64,000 nt of DNA from Ginsengibacter sp963792025 (lineage in GTDB: Bacteria; Bacteroidota; Bacteroidia; Chitinophagales; Chitinophagaceae). Of this stretch, positions 33,090 to 42,558 are shown in pieces. Below the pieces are notes generated by a model. That model saw only the letters and a program-made list of their open reading frames with translations, was not told the DNA's origin and did no database searches. The position numbers were made by a program, and so were the translations under genes. Position 1 is the stretch's first letter, and every line of letters starts with the position of its first letter. Location of the stretch: positions 186,001 through 250,000 of the forward strand of contig CAWBUS010000008.1 in NCBI GenBank assembly GCA_963792025.1, given 5' to 3'.

Positions 33090-33602
33090 TTGACTAAGAT
33101 TGGGTTAATATCAGATACGCATCATTTTCTTGATCCCACTATTGCCGAACATTTTAAAAACTGTAATGAAATATGGCATGCAGGCGATTTTGGAAGTATT
33201 GAAATTGCTAATGAACTCGCAAGGTGCCAAGCCACTCAAAGCGGCCAGGCACCGATATTAAGAGGCGTTTATGGAAACATCGATGGCTACGATATAAGAA
33301 GCGTTTACCCGGAACAGTTAATATTTATGTGTGAAGATGTGAAAGTGATGATGCGGCATATTGGAGGTTACCCTCCACGCTACAATCCTGAAACTAAAAA
33401 AGAGCTGCTGATTCACCGTCCACAGCTATTCATCAGCGGGCATTCACATATTCTTAAGATCATGTATGATGATAAGTTAAATTGTCTCCACGTGAATCCT
33501 GGCGCCGCCGGCAAACAGGGTTGGCATAAAGTAAAAACGATCATTCGGTTTGCAATAGACGGCAAGGAAATTAAAGATTGCGAAGTGATTGAGTTAATGT
33601 GA
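33090..33602 (+). CDS. YfcE/MJ0936-type metallophosphoesterase
   Basis: The 170-residue protein has the five calcineurin-like metal motifs: GLISDTHHFLD (D-x-H), HAGDFG (G-D), YGNIDGYD (G-N-x-D), the isolated His in MMRHIGGYPP and SGHSHILKI (G-H-x-H). Members hydrolyse phosphodiesters or phosphomonoesters with a two-metal centre. The start codon in this frame is a TTG at 33090 (TTGACTAAGATTGGG). It is divergent from hmgA. Confidence 0.9.
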   Translation: MTKIGLISDTHHFLDPTIAEHFKNCNEIWHAGDFGSIEIANELARCQATQSGQAPILRGVYGNIDGYDIRSVYPEQLIFMCEDVKVMMRHIGGYPPRYNPETKKELLIHRPQLFISGHSHILKIMYDDKLNCLHVNPGAAGKQGWHKVKTIIRFAIDGKEIKDCEVIELM

Positions 33603-33668
33603 AGATGAAGGTGGGAGGCTGATGACTTGATACTTGATACTTGTTACTCAATACCTGGTACTCGAAAA

Positions 33669-34433
33669 CTACTTACCACCATTTGCGTGCAGGTCTGCTA
33701 AACATTGTGCATCTAGCGCAGGAATATTTCCCGAAACGAGCAATCCGAAAATATCACTTGTTTCTGTGGCGTAATACATAAGGCAGTTTTTAACATTGCA
33801 ATGTCTGCCGTGAGCATCATCTTTATGATTTGTCAGCATGGGAGTTCCAAGGTCAACCAGGCCAAGTAAATGCCCAAATTCGTGTTCCGCCACAGCTGAC
33901 TCAAGCTGCGTTCTGCTTAACTGCCCGATAGAGGACGAATTATCGAAAATGGTTTTGCCAAAAAGGCAAAGCGATGTATTGCGATAAGCAACTCCGAGCA
34001 CTGATGGATCGGTATATACGCCATCTGTAATTAAGACATACACACTTACCTGGCTACCCGATGTAAAAGATGTTCGGTTCTTCTGTTCTAAACCAGCAAT
34101 ATCATTTATTGTATAAGACGCTTTATTACCTGCCGGTATTTCTTTTTGCGATATTACTATTCCCCCGGGCTTGTTTATTAAAGAATTTAAAAAAGCAGCG
34201 AGATTATTTAACGATGCAACATCCGGAGCAAAGCCAGTCATATATTGTATTTCGATATTCAATTGATTAAAACTTACCGAAGTAAGCAAATCCCTTGCCG
34301 ACGAACCCGTGATTTTATCGTTAGCGGCATTTATGGCGGCTAGCCCTGTGCGATAGTCGGTCTTTGAACAACCTGAAAAAAAGAAACTGATTAATACCCA
34401 GGTAACCGGGACCAGGACAAATTTCAATCTCAT
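33669..34433 (-). CDS. Metzincin-type zinc metalloprotease lipoprotein
   Basis: I place the start at 34433 (MRLKFVLVPVTWVLISFFFS, then lipobox GC), though an ATG at 34454 is also possible. The zinc site is VAEHEFGHLLGLVDLG, an HExxHxxGxxD motif in which Asp or the later His is the third ligand; a Met-turn-like CLMYYATE follows. A pair of Cys (GRHCNVKNC) between the helix and the Met-turn is as in matrixin-like and related families. The protein would be anchored in the envelope and would cleave protein or peptide substrates outside the cytoplasm. It is flanked by a phosphodiesterase gene (convergent) and a PD40 propeller gene on the same strand. Confidence 0.82.
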   Translation of the reverse strand: MRLKFVLVPVTWVLISFFFSGCSKTDYRTGLAAINAANDKITGSSARDLLTSVSFNQLNIEIQYMTGFAPDVASLNNLAAFLNSLINKPGGIVISQKEIPAGNKASYTINDIAGLEQKNRTSFTSGSQVSVYVLITDGVYTDPSVLGVAYRNTSLCLFGKTIFDNSSSIGQLSRTQLESAVAEHEFGHLLGLVDLGTPMLTNHKDDAHGRHCNVKNCLMYYATETSDIFGLLVSGNIPALDAQCLADLHANGGK

Positions 34434-34525
34434 ACAACTAAACTTTTTTACCATAAACTATTTGAAAATTTGTCTGTCTCCTCTTCAATTAAAATCGATA
34501 ACTACAACCTGGCATCGATACTTCA

Positions 34526-35623
34526 TCAAGGCGTCCAATCTGCAATAAAAATATTGATACCTTGTCCCCCGCCATTATTGCGGTTACTGCTGAAGATTAT
34601 TTTTTTACCATCAGGACTAAACATAGGAAATGCGTCAAAACCCTTATCCCTGCTTATTTTCTCAAGGCCGTTACCATTAATATCCGTGATGTACATATTA
34701 AAAGGAAAGCCTCTTGTATATTCATGATTGCTGCAAAAAATAATATGCTTTCCATCAGGCGTAAAATTCGGCGCCCAATTGGCCTTATCAAGAAATGTAA
34801 TTTGGTGTGCATCGCTACCGTCGGCATTAGCCACAAATACTTCCATTGAAGTTGGCGCTACGAGATTTTGCGATAATAAATTTTTATAATCATCAATCTC
34901 TTCCTGGGTTTTAGGTCGACTGGCACGCCACACAATTTTAGTTCCGTCAGGGCTAAACCAGGCACCGCCATCATAACCGAGGGTGTTGGTTATTTGCTTT
35001 ACATTTTTCCCATCGAGGTCCATGGTATAAAGGTCAAGGTCACCGTTACGCATAGACGTAAATACCATCTTATCGCCTTTGGGAGAAATTGTTGCTTCAG
35101 CGTCGTAACCTTTTAGGTTGGTCAACCGTTGTAGAATATTGCCATTGGTATCGGCCTTAAAAATATCGAAGCTTTCATACACCGGCCAGATGTATCGTTT
35201 CATCTTTTCTCTATCAGGAACCGGTGGACACTCTTTGGAAGCGAGGTGTGTGGATGCGTATAAAATATGTTTTCCATCGGGATAAAAATAAGAACAGGTA
35301 GTACGACCGGTACCGGTACTTACCAATTTGGGAGTAAAGGGTTCATCTGCTTTTTCCGGAATCTTGCCCATCCATATCTGGTCGCACATGATTCCCTCCG
35401 TTTCATTTTTTCGTTGAAAGATAACATACTTGCCATCAAAACTAAAATAGGCTTCGGCATTATCGCCGCCAAATGTAAGCTGGCGCATATTTTTAAAATG
35501 ATGCTCTTCCGGGTATCTCAGTGTATCATCATTATAAAGAGATGATTTGTGCAAATTAGTTTTGTTTTGAAAACAAAAACTGAGATAAATAAAACTTACA
35601 AAAGGAATAAAAATTTTAGTCAT
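34526..35623 (-). CDS. PD40/TolB-like beta-propeller protein
   Basis: I place the start at 35623 (MTKIFIPFVSFIYLSFCFQN), which gives a signal peptide; an ATG at 35656 only adds 11 residues. The protein contains about six WD40-like PD40 blades, each with the x-F-S/T-P-D-G-K pattern: YFYPDGKHILYAS, TISPKGDKMVFTS, WFSPDGTKIVWRA, NFTPDGKHIIFCS and MFSPDGKKIIFSS. TolB-like propellers bind peptides or proteins in the periplasm. The length, 365 residues, fits a single propeller without a fused peptidase domain. Confidence 0.85.
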   Translation of the reverse strand: MTKIFIPFVSFIYLSFCFQNKTNLHKSSLYNDDTLRYPEEHHFKNMRQLTFGGDNAEAYFSFDGKYVIFQRKNETEGIMCDQIWMGKIPEKADEPFTPKLVSTGTGRTTCSYFYPDGKHILYASTHLASKECPPVPDREKMKRYIWPVYESFDIFKADTNGNILQRLTNLKGYDAEATISPKGDKMVFTSMRNGDLDLYTMDLDGKNVKQITNTLGYDGGAWFSPDGTKIVWRASRPKTQEEIDDYKNLLSQNLVAPTSMEVFVANADGSDAHQITFLDKANWAPNFTPDGKHIIFCSNHEYTRGFPFNMYITDINGNGLEKISRDKGFDAFPMFSPDGKKIIFSSNRNNGGGQGINIFIADWTP

Positions 35624-35718
35624 ATCATCTGTTAAGATGGCCTGCAATTTAGCCAAACTTTATATTTGCAATTCACGTTGATTAAAATAATGAATATTCA
35701 TTGCAGTAAATTTGCCAA

Positions 35719-36528
35719 ATGATTAAAACAACTTTACGTATTGTAGGCGGCGTCATTTTTGTAATGCTTTTTTCATGCAACGATAACTCAAAAGACAAGG
35801 CTCAACCTGTTCTTCCTGCAAACTCGAAAGAATCATTAAAAATAGCGATAAGAAAATATCCGGATTCTCTTTTGCTCGTGCAGAACCTGATTGAAGCATA
35901 TAGCGATGAGGGTTCGTACGATTCTGCGTTGGCACTCACGGATGCGCAAATAAAAAAAGACAGTAATAATGCATACTTATGGAACATGAAAGCCACTTTG
36001 CATTTTGAAAACGATGATACCGTTAATGCCATAAATGCTTTGGAACACGCTGTCGATATCTACCCGTTACCTCAATACCTTGTTGCTCTTGGAACCATTT
36101 ATGCAGAAGTAAAAAATCCTAAATCATTAATTATTGCCGATGGATTGTTGAAAGCCAATCGCGTAAAATCAGGGGCCGATGCGATGTTTTTAAAAGGGTT
36201 GTATTACAGTTACAAAAACGATAAGCTAAAGTCCATTGATTATTTTGACAGCAGTCTCCACATGGACTTCACTTATATGTTTTCTTACCGGGAAAAAGCG
36301 ATTGCTTTGTACGATTTAGGAAAATACAGGGACGCCTTAGAAGTTTTAAAAAGAGCCGTAACGGTTCAAAATAACTTTGACGAAGGATATTACTGGATGG
36401 GAAGATGCTATGAAAAGCTGGATAGTACTGACAGTGCCATCCAAAATTTTCAAATGGCGCTTTTATATGATAAAAATTTTATTGAAGCACGTACAGCGCT
36501 TGACAGCCTTCAAAACAAAAGCCAATAG
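35719..36528 (+). CDS. TPR-repeat lipoprotein
   Basis: The 269-residue product begins with an SPII leader (MIKTTLRIVGGVIFVMLFSC, Cys20) and then has tetratricopeptide repeats: YLWNMKATLHFENDDTVNAI, YMFSYREKAIALYDLGKYRD and GYYWMGRCYEKLDSTDSAIQ. TPR lipoproteins act as scaffolds in the envelope, but the partner here is unknown. The gene lies 70 bp upstream of rpe, perhaps by chance. It is divergent from the propeller gene. Confidence 0.85.
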   Translation: MIKTTLRIVGGVIFVMLFSCNDNSKDKAQPVLPANSKESLKIAIRKYPDSLLLVQNLIEAYSDEGSYDSALALTDAQIKKDSNNAYLWNMKATLHFENDDTVNAINALEHAVDIYPLPQYLVALGTIYAEVKNPKSLIIADGLLKANRVKSGADAMFLKGLYYSYKNDKLKSIDYFDSSLHMDFTYMFSYREKAIALYDLGKYRDALEVLKRAVTVQNNFDEGYYWMGRCYEKLDSTDSAIQNFQMALLYDKNFIEARTALDSLQNKSQ

Positions 36529-36598
36529 ATATACCAATTGACTATTCAAATTTTTAGAAAATAATGGTTCGTAACAAATAACATTTAATAACTCGTTC

Positions 36599-37243
36599 AT
36601 GATACTTGCCCCTTCTTTGTTAGCCGCTGATTTTTTACACCTTGCCGATGCCTGTAAAATAGTTAATGAAAGTGAAGCAGATTGGTTTCATTTGGATGTT
36701 ATGGATGGAAGATTTGTCCCCAATATCAGTTATGGCATGAACATTATTAAACAACTAAAAAAGGCTGGCACCAAATTCTTTGATGTTCATCTTATGATAT
36801 TGGAGCCGGAAAAATATGCAGATGAATTTAAGGATGCCGGCGCCGACGGACTAACGGTTCATTTGGAGGCGTGTACGAACTTACACCGCAACATTCAACA
36901 AATAAAAGGCCTGGGTATGAAAGCAGGCGTTGCAATTAACCCCCATTCGCCCGTTATACTTCTAAAAGATATTATTGCAGATATCGACCTCGTAAACCTA
37001 ATGAGTGTAAACCCGGGATTTGGGGCACAAACATTTATTCCTTATTCCATTCAAAAAATTCAGCAGTTGAGGACGCTAATTGAAGAGACAGGTTCTTCTG
37101 CAAAAATTGAAGTTGATGGCGGCGTGTTGTTACAGAATGCAAAAGAAATTTTAGATGCAGGAGCAGATGTGCTGGTTGCAGGCAATGCGGTTTTTGGTTC
37201 TGCGGATCCGAAAGAAACAATAAGAAAGTTTAAAATGATTTGA
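36599..37243 (+). CDS. rpe: Ribulose-phosphate 3-epimerase
   Basis: The 214-residue TIM barrel shows the family motifs MILAPSLLAADFLHLADACK, FHLDVMDGRFVPNIS with metal-binding His and catalytic Asp, DVHLMILEPEKY, LMSVNPGFGAQTFIP and IEVDGGVLLQNA. It interconverts ribulose 5-phosphate and xylulose 5-phosphate in the pentose phosphate pathway. Its length is typical. The stop lies 14 bp from the convergent toxin gene. Confidence 0.97.
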   Translation: MILAPSLLAADFLHLADACKIVNESEADWFHLDVMDGRFVPNISYGMNIIKQLKKAGTKFFDVHLMILEPEKYADEFKDAGADGLTVHLEACTNLHRNIQQIKGLGMKAGVAINPHSPVILLKDIIADIDLVNLMSVNPGFGAQTFIPYSIQKIQQLRTLIEETGSSAKIEVDGGVLLQNAKEILDAGADVLVAGNAVFGSADPKETIRKFKMI

Positions 37244-37256
37244 GGAGAAGATTTAC

Positions 37257-37586
37257 TTAGTGACCAGATATGATTATAGCCCCAACAGGCATATTCCCAC
37301 CCTCCAGATACTCTTTTATCTTAGGTGTTAACTTAGTTAACTCTTCGTACTGATTTATTTTAGCCGTCAATATAAAAACTGTTATCGTGTATCGCAGGAA
37401 ATTTTGCTGATGTTGGAGATTTTTGTCGTAAGTTAAAAGAGCATTAAAAGAATTGTCCACTAAAAGCTGCATCAATTCTCCATTCTTAATACCGTTCCAT
37501 AGTTTATCACGAACTGTATAAACCTCATGTTCCGGAAAGTCAAGCTTTAATCGTTTTGGTAAATTTTCGTCAAGCAACAGTAGCAT
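37257..37586 (-). CDS. DUF5615 PIN-like toxin
   Basis: The 109-residue protein starts MLLLLDENLPKRLKLDFPEH, with VRDKLWNGIKNGELMQLLVD and ALLTYDKNLQHQQNF, which fits the DUF5615/Mut7-C-like PIN fold, with acidic residues (Asp6, Glu7, Asp near TYDKN) for metal-dependent RNase activity. It is encoded directly after a DUF433 protein, with a 17-bp overlap, and forms a toxin-antitoxin pair. Such pairs are usually chromosomal and often mobile between related strains. Confidence 0.82.
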   Translation of the reverse strand: MLLLLDENLPKRLKLDFPEHEVYTVRDKLWNGIKNGELMQLLVDNSFNALLTYDKNLQHQQNFLRYTITVFILTAKINQYEELTKLTPKIKEYLEGGNMPVGAIIISGH

Positions 37587-37809
37587 ATAATTGAGCTACA
37601 TTTTTAGAAGTTAAGAGCTTATTAGCCATGTCTAACAATGCAATTGCCTGCTCCTTTGATACGGTTGGAAAGTCATCCAAAAATCCGGCAAGGGAAACAC
37701 CAGCTTCTAAATGATCAAAAAGACTTTCAACAGGGACACGCGTTCCCTTAAATACTGGTTGGCCACCTAATATTTCATTGTCAATTGTAATAATTTCACT
37801 AATAGTCAT
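37570..37809 (-). CDS. DUF433 antitoxin
   Basis: The 79-residue product reads ITIDNEILGGQPVFKGTRVP and VESLFDHLEAGVSLAGFLDD, the DUF433 signature with a helix-turn-helix-like C-terminus (FPTVSKEQAIALLDMANKLL). These proteins bind DNA and neutralise the DUF5615 toxin encoded next. The 17-bp overlap with the toxin gene supports translational coupling. Confidence 0.88.
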   Translation of the reverse strand: MTISEIITIDNEILGGQPVFKGTRVPVESLFDHLEAGVSLAGFLDDFPTVSKEQAIALLDMANKLLTSKNVAQLYATVA

Positions 37810-37879
37810 GTTTGTAAAATTACCAAAATTGACGTTAGTAAAAAAGTGTAGAAGAGTTTTCTGTAATCATATCTCATCG

Positions 37880-38722
37880 CTACATTTTATCATGTATTTG
37901 TTTTAAAACATCGGCGGTTTGTTTCAACCAGTTAGTTTGTGTAGTATCCCAATTATATTTTTTTGTAGTAACGGCATCTTCCATTATTTGTCTTGCTTGC
38001 AAAGCCTGCTCGTCAGAATAAAAACAATTCACCCATTTTCTATCAATATGTTTTTCGGACATCACGAGAATTCCTCCCTGGTACCATTTAAAACAGGTTG
38101 GCAATCCACTAAAACTTACATCATTATTGTCGCTTTCAGCATTACCTGTAAATAGGTATTCATAAAATTGAACACATCCTTTTAATCTTTCGTTTATTTG
38201 CTGCAGACTTTCTATTTTGGACGGACGCATTCGCCATTGGCTGTTTATTTTATTAAAAGGATTCAGGGAAGCGTTTGGCCAAAACACACGATTTCCTCTA
38301 ACGTAGAGCAAAGTAGTACGGTCTTTTTCAACCCGGCGAAACTGCATCGTATCGCCCTGTACGTTTAACATTGTGTATGTTGCTTTTTTCCCGTCATCAA
38401 ACTGTGCATCAATGACTTTACCTTTCAGTGTAAATTTTCCATAACGCATAGTGGCCATGGGATCTTCAAGAAAAGTTGAGTCAGTCATAAAAATAATACC
38501 GGGATAATTATAAACTCCTTCTTCCTGGTGATCGTACACATCTCTAAAAGTTGGATTTTCCGCATCAGTAACTTCCCAATATTGGCAAAGCTTATGAAAA
38601 GGATCTCTTATTACCGGCTTCTTTTCATCAACAATTTTGTCATCTTTGTGTTCCTGCTGCATGGAACAATCAACCGGCAAAAATGAAATAGCAAATAAAA
38701 AAATAACGTATCTCTTTTTCAT
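37880..38722 (-). CDS. Lipoprotein of unknown function
   Basis: The 280-residue product begins MKKRYVIFLFAISFLPVDCS, a leader with a lipobox-like VDC (Cys19). The mature part includes DPFHKLCQYWEVTDAENPTF, FRRVEKDRTTLLYVRGNRVF and an Asp/Trp-rich middle. It resembles lipocalin-like proteins that report W-x-V-x-x and F-x-x-D-G-K patterns (AQFDDGKKATYTM), but I cannot assign it. It is divergent from the TonB receptor gene at 38793, with a 70-bp gap, and could be functionally unrelated. Confidence 0.7.
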   Translation of the reverse strand: MKKRYVIFLFAISFLPVDCSMQQEHKDDKIVDEKKPVIRDPFHKLCQYWEVTDAENPTFRDVYDHQEEGVYNYPGIIFMTDSTFLEDPMATMRYGKFTLKGKVIDAQFDDGKKATYTMLNVQGDTMQFRRVEKDRTTLLYVRGNRVFWPNASLNPFNKINSQWRMRPSKIESLQQINERLKGCVQFYEYLFTGNAESDNNDVSFSGLPTCFKWYQGGILVMSEKHIDRKWVNCFYSDEQALQARQIMEDAVTTKKYNWDTTQTNWLKQTADVLKQIHDKM

Positions 38723-38792
38723 TTTTCAAAAATAATAAAATTGAAAGGGAATGGATAACATAATGTAATCCATAAAATATTATCTTCACTTT

Positions 38793-41291
38793 ATGAGAAT
38801 AGTGGCTTCCTTTATCCTTGCATTAATAACGCTTTCAGGCTTTTCGCAAAAGAAGGCTGCTTATGTATCGGGTAAAGTAATTGATGAAAATGAGAACCCA
38901 ATACCTGGCGTGAGTGTTACCATATTAGGCAAACAAAAGGGTATCATCAGTTCCGATTCCGGCACCTACCGAATGAGAGTTCCGGCGGAGAAAGCATTCG
39001 CATTAATCTTTTCGTCCGCCGGTTACCGCGATGAACAGAAGAATTTTTACCTAAGTGGGAACGAAGAAGAGCAACTAACGGTAAAGCTCGAACGAAATAG
39101 CAAAATCCTGAAAGACGTTGTGATAAATGATAAACGGGAACGAACTGAAACGGGCCTGGTAAAAATAAATCCGAAAAGCACTACCACTCTGCCAAGCGCC
39201 ACCGGAGGCGTGGAGGCCCTTATTAAAATATTAGTTGGAAGTAACAATGAACTCACCTCGCAATATTCGGTTCGTGGCGGCAACTACGATGAAAACCTGA
39301 TCTATATAAATGATTTTGAAATCTATCGTCCATTTTTAGTAAGTAACGCACAACAGGAAGGGCTGAGTTTTATAAATCCCGAACTCGCAAAAAATATCAG
39401 TTTTTATAATGGTGGCTTCCAGGCAAAATATGGTGATAAAATAAGCAGCGTACTCGATATTCAATACAAAAAGCCAACATCGTTTGGAGGCTCTGCATAC
39501 ATAAGTCTATTAGAACAAGGCTTTCATTTTGAAGGCTCATCAAAAAATAAAAAACTCACGTGGCTGTTTGGTGTTCGCAGTAAAACCAATAAAGATTTAT
39601 TGAGCAGCCAGGAAGTAAAAGGGAATTATATTCCATCTGCCGCAGACCTTCAAGCTTTTATTACTTATAAACTTTCTGATAAATTACAACTCGAGTTACT
39701 GGGAATACTTTCCGGCTCGAAGTTTACTTTAGTTCCCCAATCTGCCGAAAAATCGACGGCCGTTTTTTCCCCCCTGTTTACAGCCGACCTGGCTCTTGAT
39801 ATATTTTTTGACGGCCAGGAAAAAGATAATTACAGTACTAATCTTGTTGGCTTAAGTCTTAATCAAATAATAAATAAACGGGTTAAATTAAAATGGATGG
39901 CAAGTCATTATGGTGATATTGAAAATGAAAATTTTGATATCACCGGCGCTTATCTTTTTGGTGAAAGGGATTTTGACAAAACCAGCGCAAGCTATGGGCA
40001 AATAGTTAATCCGCTTGGCGCCGGCGTTTATCAAAATTATGCCCGCAATTCATTGAACATCGATGTTTATAATATCAGCCACAAAGGAAGTTTTGATGTT
40101 GGAAAACACTTTATACAATGGGGCGCCGGCATCGATCATACTATTATTCACGATAAACTCAACGAATGGGAATACCAGGACAGTGCGGAGTATTCGTTGC
40201 CCTATAATCCCAACCAGATTAATCTTTACAACGTATTAAAATCATCGACCAATCTTTCCGTTGATAAGTATAGTGGTTATGTACAGGATAATATTCGTTT
40301 AAGCGACTCCGTTAGAGATGCTACTTTGCAGGTGGGAGTACGGTTCAATTATAATTCATTAAATAATGAGTTTATCGTTAGCCCCCGGGCGCAGTTCAGT
40401 TATAAACCTGCCTGGAAAAAAGATATTGTACTAAAAGCATCTGCCGGAATATATGACCAGCCGCCATTTTATCGCGAAATGAGGCGATATGACGGAACAG
40501 TAAATACGGCCCTAAAAAGCCAGAAAAGTATACAGTTTGTTGCCGGTTTTGACTATAATCTTTCTAATGGGGACCGGCCCATGCGCATAACTACTGAAGC
40601 GTATTATAAATCTCTAACAGATGTAGATGTTTACGACATCGATAATGTTCGGATACAATACTACGGAAACAACAATGCAAAGGCGTATGCGACCGGAATT
40701 GAAACACGAATTTTTACTGAGTTGGTAAAAGATGCGGAAAGCTGGTTTAGTATTGGATTAAGTAACACGAAAGAAAATCTTAATAATGATTTCTATTATA
40801 CTTACAAAAATGCTGCGGGCCAGGTTATTACTTCCCAAACAAGCGACCAGGTTGTTGCTGATAGTGTGAAAACTGAAGTTGGTTATATAAGAAGGCCAAC
40901 TGACAGGTTGCTCACGCTCGGTCTATTCTTACAGGATTATTTAAGTACCAATAAAAATTTCAGGGTTCATCTCAATCTTATCTATGGAAGTAATATGCCC
41001 TACAATATTCCCAATAGCGTGAGGTATCGTAATGCATTAATTATCGAACCTTATATAAGAGCTGATATTGGTTTTAGTGCATTATTGCTTAGTGATAAAT
41101 CTTTGCGCCGAAGTCATTCTCCATTTCGCGGCTTTGAAAATATATGGGCAAGCCTTGAAGTGTTCAATTTGATCGATCGGGCAAATACCGTTTCTTATCA
41201 ATTAGTAAAGGATTTTGCCAACGACACATTCAGTATACCTAACAGACTAACGCCAAGACTTATTAATTTTAAATTGCTGGCGAGATTCTAA
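38793..41291 (+). CDS. TonB-dependent receptor with carboxypeptidase-like domain
   Basis: The 832-residue protein has a signal peptide (cleavage about residue 19), an N-terminal carboxypeptidase-regulatory-like beta sandwich (about 22-105, VSGKVIDENENPIPGVSVTI), a plug domain (about 110-215, SQYSVRGGNYDENLIYINDF) and a 22-strand-type barrel ending FKLLARF with aromatic C-terminal residue. Such receptors use TonB energy to import siderophores, vitamins or glycan fragments through the outer membrane. There is no SusD partner or regulator next to it, so a substrate cannot be named. The following gene is a peptide epimerase, which is a weak hint of peptide import. Confidence 0.93.
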   Translation: MRIVASFILALITLSGFSQKKAAYVSGKVIDENENPIPGVSVTILGKQKGIISSDSGTYRMRVPAEKAFALIFSSAGYRDEQKNFYLSGNEEEQLTVKLERNSKILKDVVINDKRERTETGLVKINPKSTTTLPSATGGVEALIKILVGSNNELTSQYSVRGGNYDENLIYINDFEIYRPFLVSNAQQEGLSFINPELAKNISFYNGGFQAKYGDKISSVLDIQYKKPTSFGGSAYISLLEQGFHFEGSSKNKKLTWLFGVRSKTNKDLLSSQEVKGNYIPSAADLQAFITYKLSDKLQLELLGILSGSKFTLVPQSAEKSTAVFSPLFTADLALDIFFDGQEKDNYSTNLVGLSLNQIINKRVKLKWMASHYGDIENENFDITGAYLFGERDFDKTSASYGQIVNPLGAGVYQNYARNSLNIDVYNISHKGSFDVGKHFIQWGAGIDHTIIHDKLNEWEYQDSAEYSLPYNPNQINLYNVLKSSTNLSVDKYSGYVQDNIRLSDSVRDATLQVGVRFNYNSLNNEFIVSPRAQFSYKPAWKKDIVLKASAGIYDQPPFYREMRRYDGTVNTALKSQKSIQFVAGFDYNLSNGDRPMRITTEAYYKSLTDVDVYDIDNVRIQYYGNNNAKAYATGIETRIFTELVKDAESWFSIGLSNTKENLNNDFYYTYKNAAGQVITSQTSDQVVADSVKTEVGYIRRPTDRLLTLGLFLQDYLSTNKNFRVHLNLIYGSNMPYNIPNSVRYRNALIIEPYIRADIGFSALLLSDKSLRRSHSPFRGFENIWASLEVFNLIDRANTVSYQLVKDFANDTFSIPNRLTPRLINFKLLARF

Positions 41292-41370
41292 ATAGCATGT
41301 AATTTTGAATTGCTACCGTCCATTAATAAGTAGCCCTTTTCAATTAATCAGACACGAAACAAACAATTAA

Positions 41371-42489
41371 ATGAACGACCAGCAGTTGCAAATAGCACAA
41401 ATAGAATTATACAAATTATCGATTCCTTTAAAAGAACCTTTTATCATTTCATTAGGAACCATTCACAACGCAGAAAATATTATTGTTGTTATAAAAGCTG
41501 ATAATGGTATGGTCGGCTTTGGTGAATGCAGTCCATTCATGACCATTAATGGTGAAACCCAGGCTACTTGTTTTTTAATTGGTGAAATGCTTGCTAAAAA
41601 ATTGAAAGGTAAAAATGCTTTGGATATTGAAGATTGTATGGAAGCGACGGATAAAACTATTTATGGCAATAGCAGTATCAAAAGTGCCTTTAACATTGCT
41701 TTGTACGATATTGCTTCGCAACATGCCGGCAAACCCCTGTATAAATTTTTAGGTGGAAAAAAAGGTAAAACATTAAAAACAGATTACACAGTAAGTATTG
41801 GTGAGCCCGAAAAAATGGCAAGCGACGCTTTGAAAATTAAGAACGCAGGTTTTAGTGTTATTAAAGTAAAGCTGGGAGAAAATAAAGATGCAGATATAGA
41901 GAGAATAAAAGTAATCAGGAAAGCAGTTGGAAAAAAAATACCCATTCGCATTGATGCCAACCAGGGTTGGGATGTAAAGACTGCAATAAAAGTTTTAACA
42001 GCTGTGGAAAATTATAATATTCAGTTTTGTGAAGAACCCATACCACGTTGGGATTTTATGAACCTGGGCAAAGTAAGAAAGAAAAGCCCTATCCCGGTGA
42101 TGGCTGACGAAAGTTGTTGCGATCATCACGATGCAAAAAGATTGATTCGATTAAGAGCGTGTGATATGTTTAATTTAAAATTGGGGAAATCATCCGGGTT
42201 ATTTAAAGCAAAAAAAATAATTGCCCTTGCAGAGAAAGAAAATATTAAAATGCAGGTGGGTGGTTTTATGGAATCAAAAATTACCATGACTGCAAATGCT
42301 CATTTGGCATTGAGCAGCAAAAACATTTTGTATTGCGATTTCGATACACCACTTATGTTTGAAAAAGATCCGGTAAGTGGTGGCATTATTTATCAGCCTA
42401 ATGGAATAATTAAAGTGCCCGATACAACAGGCCTCGGCGCCTGGATAGAAAAAGAGCAATTGGAGCAATTGGAGAAAATGATCATTTAA
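41371..42489 (+). CDS. Dipeptide epimerase, enolase superfamily
   Basis: The 372-residue protein is of the muconate-lactonizing/dipeptide epimerase type. The base motif K-x-K is Lys165 and Lys167 in FSVIKVKLG; metal ligands are Asp195 (RIDANQGW), Glu221 or Glu222 (FCEEPIP) and Asp246 (MADES); Lys270 (NLKLGK) is the second base. These residues and the C-terminal loop resemble L-Ala-D/L-Glu epimerases, which act in recycling murein peptides, though other dipeptides are possible. The gene lies 79 bp after the TonB receptor gene and may be cotranscribed. Confidence 0.85.
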   Translation: MNDQQLQIAQIELYKLSIPLKEPFIISLGTIHNAENIIVVIKADNGMVGFGECSPFMTINGETQATCFLIGEMLAKKLKGKNALDIEDCMEATDKTIYGNSSIKSAFNIALYDIASQHAGKPLYKFLGGKKGKTLKTDYTVSIGEPEKMASDALKIKNAGFSVIKVKLGENKDADIERIKVIRKAVGKKIPIRIDANQGWDVKTAIKVLTAVENYNIQFCEEPIPRWDFMNLGKVRKKSPIPVMADESCCDHHDAKRLIRLRACDMFNLKLGKSSGLFKAKKIIALAEKENIKMQVGGFMESKITMTANAHLALSSKNILYCDFDTPLMFEKDPVSGGIIYQPNGIIKVPDTTGLGAWIEKEQLEQLEKMII

Positions 42490-42558
42490 TATCGGCGCTT
42501 GTCTCCGGGACAGAAAATATTTTCAATTGTTATCTCCTGCTTTTAGAACAAGTAATTA

